14,069 nucleotides of DNA, taken from Treponema sp. (GTDB taxonomy: Bacteria > Spirochaetota > Spirochaetia > Treponematales > Breznakiellaceae). Below the pieces are notes generated by a model. It searched no databases and was not told the origin of the DNA. It was given only the letters and a program-made list of their open reading frames with translations. This document shows, piece after piece, positions 6,826 to 14,021 of the stretch (its first letter is position 1; every line of letters starts with the position of its first letter). The stretch covers positions 1 through 14,069 of the forward strand of contig JAIRXN010000192.1 of the NCBI GenBank assembly GCA_031268245.1, given 5' to 3'. A program made the translations under genes and the position numbers.

Positions 6826-7258
6826 GGGGGGACGGAATACCCGGCGCTCCGGCGGAAACAGAAAAGTTTCCAGAGAAAATACAGACTCCCGTTTTGAAAA
6901 GAGCCGGGGTGTTTTTTATGACCGTCCCAAATGGATTCCCCCTGAAATGCCGTCGGATCCCATCCCCACGCCGGATTGCCCCTACTGCGGGAGGCCAATC
7001 GCGGATCTCTCCGTGGCGGTAACGGACAAAAATTCGGGTGAGCCTGTTCATTTTGACTGTATTGTAGAACGGATTATGGAAGGAGAGACGCTGGAAGAGG
7101 GAGATACGGTTTCGTATATCGGAGGCGGCAGATTCGCTGTGATTGATTTTGCAGGAGAAAACAAGAATTTCAGGATCAAGAAAATTTTTGAATGGGAAAA
7201 CCGGGAAGGCCGCGCCGAATGGCGCAGGAATATCAGCGATCATTTTTCGATAACATAG
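6800..7258 (+). CDS. Basic RGG-like zinc-ribbon protein, function unknown
   Basis: ATG 6800 follows GGGAGGA (6785-6791) at ideal spacing, giving 152 residues; the frame is open further upstream, but no start there has a comparable site. Residues 1-35 are Gly/Arg/Ser-rich (MGGSGRGARGGRNTRRSGGN), like nucleic-acid-binding RGG tails. A zinc site follows as C60-P-Y-C63 and H84-F-D-C87. The rest contains GDTVSYIGGGRFAVIDF and RIKKIFEWENREGRAEWRR, a small beta-rich module ending in basic residues. I do not recognise a named family. The combination suggests a small RNA- or ribosome-associated protein, in keeping with the translation genes upstream, but that is inference. The stop is 1 base before the next ATG. 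Confidence 0.75.
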   Translation: MGGSGRGARGGRNTRRSGGNRKVSRENTDSRFEKSRGVFYDRPKWIPPEMPSDPIPTPDCPYCGRPIADLSVAVTDKNSGEPVHFDCIVERIMEGETLEEGDTVSYIGGGRFAVIDFAGENKNFRIKKIFEWENREGRAEWRRNISDHFSIT

Positions 7259-7259
7259 C

Positions 7260-8408
7260 ATGGAAAAAAGCGGTACTGTCGAGATAGAAAAATCGTTTCT
7301 TGAGAACCCGGCAGTAATAGAACATTACTCTCTGCTGCAGGATATCGGGGTCTTTTCCTGTCTCGACAGCCTCAACAAGGAAATACGGAACTACGAAAAT
7401 CTGCTTTCCGGGGCTCTTGATATCTTTAACCGTACCAGCATTGATGAAATTATGGATGCGACGGTGTGGCAGATTACAGACCGCTGTCTTCCTTCCTTCA
7501 TCGCCTTTCTCTGGAAACCGGTACAGGGCCGGAATGACATTACGGTGCGGGGTTACCGGAACTACAAACCGGTTGATCTGAAACTTGATGTACAGAGCAT
7601 CGCCGGTTTTGAACCGTTTTTTCAAAAATATTCCGCCCCAATCTCCTTTGATCTTCTCGCTTTTGAAATGAAAGATAATGACGCCATCCGGCCTTTCCGG
7701 GAACTGGAACCTGAAATCGTGATCCCCATCATCGGTCCGTTTGGTCTTTACGGCCTGATACTGGTAGGCCGCAAGATCCTCTCGGGAGATTATCTCCAGA
7801 GCGAACTGGTCTTCCTCCGGCAGCTTATGTCTTTTGTGACGCAGGCCATCAAGAATCACCTGCACTATGAGCGTTCCCTGCGGGATATCAAGACAGGGCT
7901 CTTCAATCATGGTTTTTTTATGACCCGGCTTGGGGAAGAGATGGCCAGGACAAGGCGGGAAAAATATCCTTCCTCGATCATTGTTATAGATGTAGACAAA
8001 TTCAAGAATTTCAATGATTCATTCGGTCATTTGGCGGGAGACCGGGTGCTGGAGTGTCTTGCCGTGGCGATCAAACAGGCAGTCCGTACCGGCGATGTTC
8101 CTTCCCGTTTCGGCGGAGAGGAATTTACCGTGCTCCTGCCTCATACGGCCAAGGATATGGCCTTTGCCGTGGCGGAGCGCCTCCGCTGTACCGTAGCCGC
8201 CATGACTGTTCCCTGGGAACCGCCTCTGCCTCAGGTAACGATAAGCCTGGGGGTTCATTCCTTCGATCAGGACAAGGAAAGCAGCGCAGAGGAAATTATC
8301 GCCCGCGCCGATGAGGCCCTCTACCTTTCAAAAGAAAGGGGTAGAAATCGTACCACCCTCTGGGGATCCGGCGTACTGTTCAGGATTGAACATAAAACGG
8401 AACAGTGA
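7260..8408 (+). CDS. GAF-like plus GGDEF diguanylate cyclase
   Basis: The 382-residue soluble protein has no clear membrane segment. Residues ~45-205 look like a GAF-type sensor (LLSGALDIFNRTSIDEIMDA ... EIVIPIIGPFGLYGLILVG). The GGDEF domain spans ~210-370: TGLFNHGFF, IVIDVDKFKNFNDSFGHLAGD, the active-site GGEEF at 285-289, and YLSKERGRNR. An RxxD motif (RTGD) ends five residues before GGEEF, the normal position of the inhibitory c-di-GMP site. It should therefore make c-di-GMP from two GTP and be product-inhibited. No good ribosome site precedes ATG 7260, which lies 1 base after the previous stop, so re-initiation is likely. It is paired in the operon with the HD-GYP gene. Confidence 0.93.
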   Translation: MEKSGTVEIEKSFLENPAVIEHYSLLQDIGVFSCLDSLNKEIRNYENLLSGALDIFNRTSIDEIMDATVWQITDRCLPSFIAFLWKPVQGRNDITVRGYRNYKPVDLKLDVQSIAGFEPFFQKYSAPISFDLLAFEMKDNDAIRPFRELEPEIVIPIIGPFGLYGLILVGRKILSGDYLQSELVFLRQLMSFVTQAIKNHLHYERSLRDIKTGLFNHGFFMTRLGEEMARTRREKYPSSIIVIDVDKFKNFNDSFGHLAGDRVLECLAVAIKQAVRTGDVPSRFGGEEFTVLLPHTAKDMAFAVAERLRCTVAAMTVPWEPPLPQVTISLGVHSFDQDKESSAEEIIARADEALYLSKERGRNRTTLWGSGVLFRIEHKTEQ

Positions 8409-8416
8409 GGCTCTTT

Positions 8417-8432
8417 CAAAACTTCAGTTTTG
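8417..8432 (+). other. Small hairpin in the GGDEF-mtnN gap
   Basis: CAAAAC (8417-8422) and GTTTTG (8427-8432) form a 6-bp stem with a TTCA loop, 8 bases after the GGDEF stop. There is no T-run after it, so it is a weak terminator at best. It may be an RNA processing or stability element between the operon and mtnN-luxS. No convincing promoter is visible in the 58-base gap. Confidence 0.3.
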
Positions 8433-8466
8433 CAAGAAGCTCCAGGAAAAGACATAAGGAGAAAAT

Positions 8467-9177
8467 ATGATTGGTATAATCGGCGCCATGGAAGATGAGA
8501 TAACCCTCCTCCGCAGGGCTATAGAAAACGCAGGAGCGGCGAATATCGGCGGTATCGAATTCTATACCGGAAAACTTGAAGGCAGGGATGTAGTGCTCCT
8601 CCGCTGCGGTATCTGCAAGGTGAACGCCGCCATTGGCGCTACATTGCTCATTCATACCTACAAGCCTGAACTGGTAATCAACACCGGTTCTGCAGGAGGC
8701 ATCGATCCCGCACTGCACTTCGGGGATGCGGTCATTGCCGAAGGCGTGGTTCAACACGATGTGGATGTGACGGCCTTCAACTATGTCCTGGGCCAGGTTC
8801 CCGGCGGGCCTCCGGTGTACAGCGCCCCGGAAGAGATAATCCGCAAGGCGGAAGAGGCTGTCAACCAGCTCAAGGCCGAAAAAATACTGCCTTCCGATTT
8901 TAACCATGTCCGGGGCATCATCGCCTCGGGTGATGTTTTCGTTCACAGACAAGATGTCTTCGATCATATCCGCAGGAACTTTCCGGAAGTCCGGGCAGTC
9001 GAAATGGAAGGCGCCGCCATTGCCCAGACCTGCGCGGCATTCCAGGTACCCTCCCTGATAATCCGGGCCCTTTCGGATGTCGCAAATTCCGAATCTCCTG
9101 TCAATTTCAGCGAATTTCTTCCGATAGCGTCAAAACATTCCTCAGAGATTGTGCGCAGAATCATTAAAAACCTCTAA
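8467..9177 (+). CDS. mtnN: 5'-methylthioadenosine/S-adenosylhomocysteine nucleosidase
   Basis: The 236-residue protein matches MtnN (Pfs) in full. It begins MIGIIGAMEDEITLLRRAI, with catalytic E11; VINTGSAGGIDPAL and HDVDVTAFNY line the nucleoside pocket; VEMEGAAIAQ gives E181; and ALSDVAN gives the catalytic acid D204. It cleaves the glycosidic bond of methylthioadenosine and S-adenosylhomocysteine to release adenine, relieving product inhibition of methyltransferases. The start ATG 8467 is set by AAGGAGA (8456-8462). The product S-ribosylhomocysteine is the substrate of LuxS, encoded 19 bases downstream. Confidence 0.97.
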   Translation: MIGIIGAMEDEITLLRRAIENAGAANIGGIEFYTGKLEGRDVVLLRCGICKVNAAIGATLLIHTYKPELVINTGSAGGIDPALHFGDAVIAEGVVQHDVDVTAFNYVLGQVPGGPPVYSAPEEIIRKAEEAVNQLKAEKILPSDFNHVRGIIASGDVFVHRQDVFDHIRRNFPEVRAVEMEGAAIAQTCAAFQVPSLIIRALSDVANSESPVNFSEFLPIASKHSSEIVRRIIKNL

Positions 9178-9196
9178 ACATAAAAGGAGATATAAA

Positions 9197-9673
9197 ATGG
9201 AAAAAATTGCCAGTTTTCAGATCGATCATTTACGGCTCAAGCCGGGACTCTATGTTTCCCGGATAGACCGCTTCGGTAACGCAGTCTTGACCACCTTCGA
9301 CCTGCGCTTCAAGGAACCCAACAGGGAACCCGTCATGGACCAGCCGGCCCTTCATACCATCGAGCATCTGGGGGCTACCTTCCTCCGTTCTCATCCTGAA
9401 TGGGCAGGGAGGACGGTCTACTTTGGCCCCATGGGCTGCAGAACGGGTTTTTACTTTATTGCCGAAGGAGAACTCAAGAGCGCGGATATTCTCCCCCTGA
9501 TACGGGAGATGCTTGACTGGGTAGAGTCCTTTGAAGGCCCTATTCCCGGCGCTGCCGCGGCGGAGTGCGGAAACTGGCAGGAACAGAACCTCGGCATGGC
9601 CAAATGGGAATGCCGCCGCTATGCCTCGGCGCTCGCAAACCCTGCCGAAGACAGGCTGAATTACCCGGGGTGA
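9197..9673 (+). CDS. luxS: S-ribosylhomocysteine lyase LuxS (AI-2 synthesis)
   Basis: The start is ATG 9197 with AAGGAGA at 9184-9190; an earlier in-frame ATG at 9149 lies within mtnN. The 158-residue protein has the LuxS start MEKIASFQIDH, the metal ligands H53 and H57 in HTIEH, the third ligand C124 in CGNWQEQNLG, and catalytic C81 in GPMGCRTGFY. LuxS splits S-ribosylhomocysteine into homocysteine and DPD, which cyclises to AI-2. Together with mtnN it forms the two-step recycling route. Whether AI-2 is a signal here or only a by-product cannot be judged from the sequence; no Lsr or LuxP receptor gene is in the window. Confidence 0.98.
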   Translation: MEKIASFQIDHLRLKPGLYVSRIDRFGNAVLTTFDLRFKEPNREPVMDQPALHTIEHLGATFLRSHPEWAGRTVYFGPMGCRTGFYFIAEGELKSADILPLIREMLDWVESFEGPIPGAAAAECGNWQEQNLGMAKWECRRYASALANPAEDRLNYPG

Positions 9674-9679
9674 GATCGC

Positions 9680-9740
9680 GCGGCGGGAAGCGGCAGGCTT
9701 GTCCGGTAACTACAGAAATCACCGGCGCCGCAATAGTTTC
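9680..9740. terminator. Possible bidirectional hairpin between convergent luxS and XRE gene
   Basis: The two genes converge across a 90-base gap. GCGGCG (9680-9685) can pair with CGCCGC (9726-9731), and inside it CCGGT (9703-9707) pairs directly with ACCGG (9721-9725), giving a branched stem. A short T-rich stretch (GTTTCTTG) follows. This is a weak, long-looped candidate. Confidence 0.25.
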
Positions 9741-9763
9741 TTGTTGGGAACTTGTCTTTCAAC

Positions 9764-10084
9764 TCATCTCAAATACCACTTAAAGACTTCCGCTATTGCC
9801 AGATTGACATTTTTGATGATGTCTTCGGACAGGCGGTTTATCGGCTCTTTGTTGTCTTCGGGCAGGAGATCGGTCTTAAACAGTTCGTAAACCTCTACAT
9901 CAAGGGCGGTCGCTATACGGGCGAGAGTGTCCGGTTTGGGGAATTTATTCCCCCGTTCAATATTGCTTAAAAAAATAGTGGAAATATCAGCTTTTTCCGC
10001 CAAAACGGCCTGGGAAAATTTCCTTCGAAAACGTAGAAATTTGATATTTCTTCCTAAAGCGGCTTTTATAGCCTGTCCATCCAT
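9764..10084 (-). CDS. XRE-family helix-turn-helix transcriptional regulator
   Basis: The 106-residue protein on the minus strand carries one HTH_3 domain at about residues 10-65: IKFLRFRRKFSQAVLAEKAD, ISTIFLSNIERGNKFPKPDT and LARIATALDVEVYELF. It is the lambda-Cro/C-protein class, which binds palindromic operators as a dimer. The C-terminal ~35 residues form a likely amphipathic helix (NRLSEDIIKNVNLAIAEVFK) that could mediate dimerisation; there is no sensory domain. ATG 10084 is preceded by GGAGA eight bases away. It is divergent from the hybrid kinase gene, and the palindromes in the shared gap are its likely target. Control-type proteins of restriction systems have this size, but no restriction or modification gene is present. 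Confidence 0.9.
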   Translation of the reverse strand: MDGQAIKAALGRNIKFLRFRRKFSQAVLAEKADISTIFLSNIERGNKFPKPDTLARIATALDVEVYELFKTDLLPEDNKEPINRLSEDIIKNVNLAIAEVFKWYLR

Positions 10085-10110
10085 GCCTTCTGTCTCCTAA
10101 CGCCTCCTTT

Positions 10111-10140
10111 ATTGAAAAATATGTTGCCGGTATTGACAAA
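10111..10140 (-). promoter_or_regulatory. Candidate promoter of the XRE regulator gene
   Basis: On the minus strand TTGTCA (10140-10135) and TTCAAT (10116-10111) are 17 bases apart, with 5/6 and 4/6 matches to consensus. The -35 box overlaps the -35 box of the opposing kinase promoter, so the two promoters would be back to back and compete for polymerase. The -10 match is poor, so this is tentative. Confidence 0.35.
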
Positions 10141-10161
10141 AATCATTTCAGACTATACTAT
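10133..10161 (+). promoter_or_regulatory. Promoter of the hybrid kinase gene
   Basis: TTGACA (10133-10138) is a perfect -35 box. The best -10 hexamer is TATACT (10154-10159) at a short 15-base spacing; TACTAT (10156-10161) gives 17 bases but a poorer match. The region closely resembles the rpsP promoter: both share the 12-mer GCCGGTATTGAC and the octamer TATACTAT. The short spacing and the palindromes covering the -10 box suggest a regulated promoter. Confidence 0.65.
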
Positions 10162-10179
10162 AGTCCGTAATGGACTATA
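10151..10179. promoter_or_regulatory. Three-half-site operator, probably for the XRE regulator
   Basis: Three alternating half-sites are visible: GACTATA (10151-10157), TATAGTCC (10159-10166) and GGACTATA (10172-10179). The first and second form a perfect 7-bp inverted repeat with a 1-base centre (10158). The second and third form a perfect 8-bp inverted repeat with a GTAAT centre (centre 10169). The two centres are 11 bases apart, about one helical turn. The array covers the -10 box and the likely transcription start of the kinase gene, which suggests repression. Binding by the divergent XRE protein is inferred from position and from the style of operator used by this class. Confidence 0.7.
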
Positions 10180-10261
10180 TGCATTTTCTTCCGAATTTTA
10201 GAAACGGCATAGAAAAACCCTTTTTGACGCGGATACATGAACAGGGGCTTGGCGATACATC

Positions 10262-13200
10262 ATGCATAAGGAAAAATACCTCGACTTGATTCTGAAAACA
10301 ACGCCCTTTCCCTGTTCCCTGTGGGAGGCCGACGGCACCCTAATTACCGTTAATATGTATACCGTGCGCCTATTCGGTTTTCCCGCAAGATCGGACAAGC
10401 CGCTGTTTGAGGCCCTCATGGAACTGAGTCCGGAGTATCAGGACGACGGCATGCCTACCGCCGGGAGAATCAGGGAGATGATACGCAGGGCCACGGAAAC
10501 GGGTTATGAGCAGGCTGAATGGAGGTTTAACACCGTATCGGGAGAAGTTCTGCCGCTGGAGACATCACTGGTACGGATACCGTGGAAAAATACCTATCGT
10601 GTTGCCGTATATTTAAAGGATCTGCGGACCATCAAGGCGGAACAGCAAAAAACCCGTGAGGCCGAGGAACAGATCCGGGTCATGCTGAACACCACGCCCC
10701 TGGCCTGTTCCCTCTGGGATGATCAGGAACATGTACTCGACTGTAACGAGGCGGCGCTGCGTATATTCGGCGTCTCCTCTCTGGAGGAATACCGGAAACA
10801 TATACTCAATCTTAGTCCTGAATTTCAAAACGACGGAAGTCCCAGCCAGGAAGGGATAAATAAAAGGGTAAGGGCCGCTATTGAAACAGGGTATCAGCAG
10901 TTTGAATGGATGCACCGCAGCATGGACGGTGAACCGCTTCCGGTGGAGACAACCATTGTGCGGATTCCCAGCGGAGAGAGCCGCCATGCAGCCGCCCCCG
11001 AGCAAGGCTGCCGGATAGCCATCTATGCCCGTGATTTACGGGAGATTAAAGCCCAGGAAGCGGCGGCGCGTAACGCGGATGAGCGGACGCGGATCATGCT
11101 GGACGCCGTTCCCCTGGCCTGTATTTTCCTGGATGACGCCGGCGAGGCCATAGACTGTAACGCCTCCGCGGTGAAGTTCTTCAGGATGAAAAACAAGGAA
11201 GAATTCCTCAGCCATCCTTACAACTGGATGCCGGAATATCAGCCCGGCGGGAAACACAGTCTGACGGGAAAACTCACTCTTATTCAGGAAACGCTTAAAA
11301 CCGGAGCTGATTCTTTCGAGTGGGTCCACCGGGTCGCCGGGGAGGATATACCCACGTTTGTATGGCTTGTCAGGGTTCAGTGGAACGGAAAGCTCTGTGT
11401 CGCCGCCCATGTCCAGGATCTGCGCTTTCAAAAGGCCGCCGAAGAAAAGGCCCGGAAAATGGAGCTTCAGACTCTGGCGGCCAAGGCCGCCTCGGAAGCG
11501 AAGAGTAGTTTTCTGGCTACCATGAGCCACGAAATCCGCACGCCCCTGAACGCGATCATCGGCCTTGCCGAAATAGAACTGGAAAAGGAACTGCCCGAAG
11601 ATACCCATAGAGATCTGGAAAAAATTTACAATTCAGGTTCAAATCTGCTCGGTATCATTAACGACATTCTGGATATTTCCAAAATCGAGACGGGAAATTT
11701 TGAGCTGGTACCGGAACCCTATGATATTCCAAGCCTTATTAACGATGCGGTTCAGCTCAATATCATACGGATCGGTCAAAAGCCCCTTGCGTTTGAATTG
11801 TCCATAGATGAAACGATACCGGTCAGGCTGTACGGTGATGAACTGCGGATAAAACAGATTTTGAACAATCTCCTTTCCAACGCTTTTAAATACACCGATC
11901 AGGGCGTGGTATCCCTGCGGGTTGACTGGGAGAGGGAGAAAGACACTATGTTTCTGATCTTCAAGGTCAGCGATACCGGCAGGGGCATCAGAAAAGAGGA
12001 TCTGGGCAGCCTCTTTTATAAATACGCCCAGTTTGATACCCGGGCAAACCACCATATAGAGGGAACGGGGCTCGGCCTTCCGATTGCGAAAAGCATAGTG
12101 GAATTCATGGACGGCGCCATTGAGGCGGAAAGTGAATACGGGAAGGGCAGTGTCTTTACGGTACGGATCAGGCAGGAAATTGTTAATCCCGCGCCCATCG
12201 GAAAAGAAATCGTCGAAAACATACGTCTGGGCCGCTTAGTGAAGAAGCGCATGAACCGGAACCTGGCCCGATCCTACATGCCCTATGGCCGGGTACTCAT
12301 TGCGGATGATGTGGAAACCAATCTGGATGTTGCCAAGGGCCTGATGCTGCCATACGGCCTTGCCATTGACTGCGTGTCCAGCGGCAGGGAGGCGATAGAA
12401 AAAATCCGGGACATGGGGAATGATACGGAAACAAAAAAATACGATGTGGTATTTATGGATCACATGATGCCGGAAATGGACGGCATTGAGGCGGTCAGGA
12501 TTATCCGGAACGAGCTCGATTCCGAATACGCCAGGGATGTACCGATCATCGCTTTGACGGCAAACGCCTTAAAAGGAAACGAGACGATGTTCCTCTCCCG
12601 CGGTTTTAACTCGTATATAACCAAACCCATTGATATTTTTCAGTTGGATGCGGTCTTGAATACATGGATTCGGAGCAGGCAGACAAAGGAAACACTGGAT
12701 CAGGCGGAACCGCAAAAAATGATCGAAACGGAAAGCGGCGCGCCGCCGGGGATTCCGGGCGGTCTTACCGTGGCAGGGATAGACCTGGAGGCGGGAAGAG
12801 AACGGTATACCACCGGCGATACCTTTCTTGAAATTATCCGTTCCTATTGCATCCATACACCGCCCCTGCTTGAGAAACTCCGCGTTTTTTCGGAAAAAAA
12901 TCTGGATCAGTATACCGTAACCGTCCACGGGCTTAAGGGCGTAAGTTACAGTATTTGTGCGAATGAGGCGGGCAATTACGCGGCGGCTCTGGAAACGGCG
13001 GCCAGGACGGGAGATATCGGTACAATCAACGCCAAAAACGGCGGACTTATTGAAACGGTGGAAACCCTGCTTTCCGGCCTGAATGAACTATTGGCGAAAA
13101 CTAAAAAGGGCAGCGCTGAAAAACAGCGCGCCTGCGTTCCGGATCCTGTTCTTCTGACCAGTCTCCTGGAATCCTGTAAAAAATACAGGCTGGGATTGAT

Positions 13201-13366
13201 GGAAGAAGCGCTGGCAGAACTGGAGAAGTACCAATACGATTCCGGCGGGGAGCTGGTTTTATGGCTGCGGGAACAATTTGATAATCTTGAGTACGAAGCC
13301 ATTCGGGACCGTCTGGAAGAATTCCTAAAAAAAGAAGCGGGCGCTGTGTCCGGCGCAAAGGCATAG
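10262..13366 (+). CDS. Soluble hybrid histidine kinase: PAS x3 - HisKA - HATPase - REC - Hpt
   Basis: The 1034-residue protein has no signal peptide or membrane segment, so it senses inside the cell. Three related PAS domains begin near residues 10, 141 and 279, each opening with a Pro-x-x-Cys motif (C18, C149, C287). A coiled region (390-415) leads to HisKA with phosphoacceptor H423 (MSHEIRTPLNAII), then the ATPase with N box 535-540, DTGRGI at 571 and GTGLGL at 601. The receiver (about 680-800) carries D733 in FMDHMMPEMDG and the conserved K in ITKPID. The Hpt domain (about 820-930) has H889 in VHGLKG. A helical tail of about 80 residues ends the chain. It should relay phosphate H423-D733-H889 and onward to the receiver protein 10 bases downstream. 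ATG 10262 has only a weak ribosome site (AGGGG, 10243-10247); a stop lies at 10238-10240. Confidence 0.93.
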   Translation: MHKEKYLDLILKTTPFPCSLWEADGTLITVNMYTVRLFGFPARSDKPLFEALMELSPEYQDDGMPTAGRIREMIRRATETGYEQAEWRFNTVSGEVLPLETSLVRIPWKNTYRVAVYLKDLRTIKAEQQKTREAEEQIRVMLNTTPLACSLWDDQEHVLDCNEAALRIFGVSSLEEYRKHILNLSPEFQNDGSPSQEGINKRVRAAIETGYQQFEWMHRSMDGEPLPVETTIVRIPSGESRHAAAPEQGCRIAIYARDLREIKAQEAAARNADERTRIMLDAVPLACIFLDDAGEAIDCNASAVKFFRMKNKEEFLSHPYNWMPEYQPGGKHSLTGKLTLIQETLKTGADSFEWVHRVAGEDIPTFVWLVRVQWNGKLCVAAHVQDLRFQKAAEEKARKMELQTLAAKAASEAKSSFLATMSHEIRTPLNAIIGLAEIELEKELPEDTHRDLEKIYNSGSNLLGIINDILDISKIETGNFELVPEPYDIPSLINDAVQLNIIRIGQKPLAFELSIDETIPVRLYGDELRIKQILNNLLSNAFKYTDQGVVSLRVDWEREKDTMFLIFKVSDTGRGIRKEDLGSLFYKYAQFDTRANHHIEGTGLGLPIAKSIVEFMDGAIEAESEYGKGSVFTVRIRQEIVNPAPIGKEIVENIRLGRLVKKRMNRNLARSYMPYGRVLIADDVETNLDVAKGLMLPYGLAIDCVSSGREAIEKIRDMGNDTETKKYDVVFMDHMMPEMDGIEAVRIIRNELDSEYARDVPIIALTANALKGNETMFLSRGFNSYITKPIDIFQLDAVLNTWIRSRQTKETLDQAEPQKMIETESGAPPGIPGGLTVAGIDLEAGRERYTTGDTFLEIIRSYCIHTPPLLEKLRVFSEKNLDQYTVTVHGLKGVSYSICANEAGNYAAALETAARTGDIGTINAKNGGLIETVETLLSGLNELLAKTKKGSAEKQRACVPDPVLLTSLLESCKKYRLGLMEEALAELEKYQYDSGGELVLWLREQFDNLEYEAIRDRLEEFLKKEAGAVSGAKA

Positions 13367-13376
13367 GAGGGATTTT

Positions 13377-14021
13377 ATGGACAAAAAGAAAAAAATTATT
13401 TTAGCAATTGACGATACCATTCTCAGCCTTAACGTGATAAAAAAAATACTTGAAGGCGATTTTGATGTATGCCTTGCGAAATCTATCGAGACGGCTTCAA
13501 TGGTGTTGAAAACCAACAAGGTGGATTTGATTCTGCTTGATATTGAAATGCCGGAAATGTCCGGCTTTGAATATCTGAAACAGCTCCGGCAGATCCCGCA
13601 GTATGGCGGTATCCCCGTGATATTCGTAACGTCCCATGCAACCAAGGAATTCTTCGTACAGGCCATGAGTTCCGGGGCAAAGGATTTTATAGTAAAGCCC
13701 GTTTCCTCCGATATTCTGCTGGAAAAAATTCACCTGGTTCTCGGAAGCGGAAAGCCTGAAAAAACGGTTTCCCGGGAGCTTATGGAGCAAATGCTTGCCG
13801 AACTGAGGAAGACCTGCAAGAAAGGCATGGAAACGGCAGCCGGCGCGTTGATAAAAAAAATTCGGGATATACGCTTTAATCCGTCTGCCGATGCCTCCAT
13901 CGCGGAAATTTGCGATCTAATCACGGAGTCTAATTACAAAACCGCGATAAAAAAGATAGAAGCTTTAACTGAAAATGATTTTTTTGAGAATTATACGGAA
14001 GAAGATAAGGCCGGTGATTGA
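13377..14021 (+). CDS. Stand-alone response regulator with uncharacterised helical tail
   Basis: The 214-residue protein begins at ATG 13377 after the strong ribosome site AGGAGGG (13365-13371), 10 bases past the kinase stop. Residues 5-125 are a receiver domain: acidic pair in LAIDDT (D12, D13), phosphoacceptor D55 in LLDIEMPEMSG, the T in FVTSHA and the K in FIVKPVSS. The ~80 residues after it contain no HTH, GGDEF, HD-GYP or other output domain I can recognise. They are charged and helical (LMEQMLAELRKTCKKGMETA ... ICDLITESNYKTAIKKIEAL) and look like the tail of the neighbouring kinase. It is the likely final phosphate acceptor of the relay and may act by protein contact rather than DNA binding. 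Confidence 0.9.
   Translation: MDKKKKIILAIDDTILSLNVIKKILEGDFDVCLAKSIETASMVLKTNKVDLILLDIEMPEMSGFEYLKQLRQIPQYGGIPVIFVTSHATKEFFVQAMSSGAKDFIVKPVSSDILLEKIHLVLGSGKPEKTVSRELMEQMLAELRKTCKKGMETAAGALIKKIRDIRFNPSADASIAEICDLITESNYKTAIKKIEALTENDFFENYTEEDKAGD

Noticed and set aside
7233..7910. A 225-codon minus-strand frame opposite the GGDEF gene
   Set aside because: The plus strand encodes an intact GAF-GGDEF protein; the opposite frame shows no motif.
9699..9970. Plus-strand frames of 60-72 codons opposite the XRE gene
   Set aside because: They are antisense to a clear HTH protein and have no ribosome sites or domains.
9764..10261. Control protein of a restriction-modification system
   Set aside because: The operator style fits, but no methylase or endonuclease gene is present; the partner gene is a histidine kinase.
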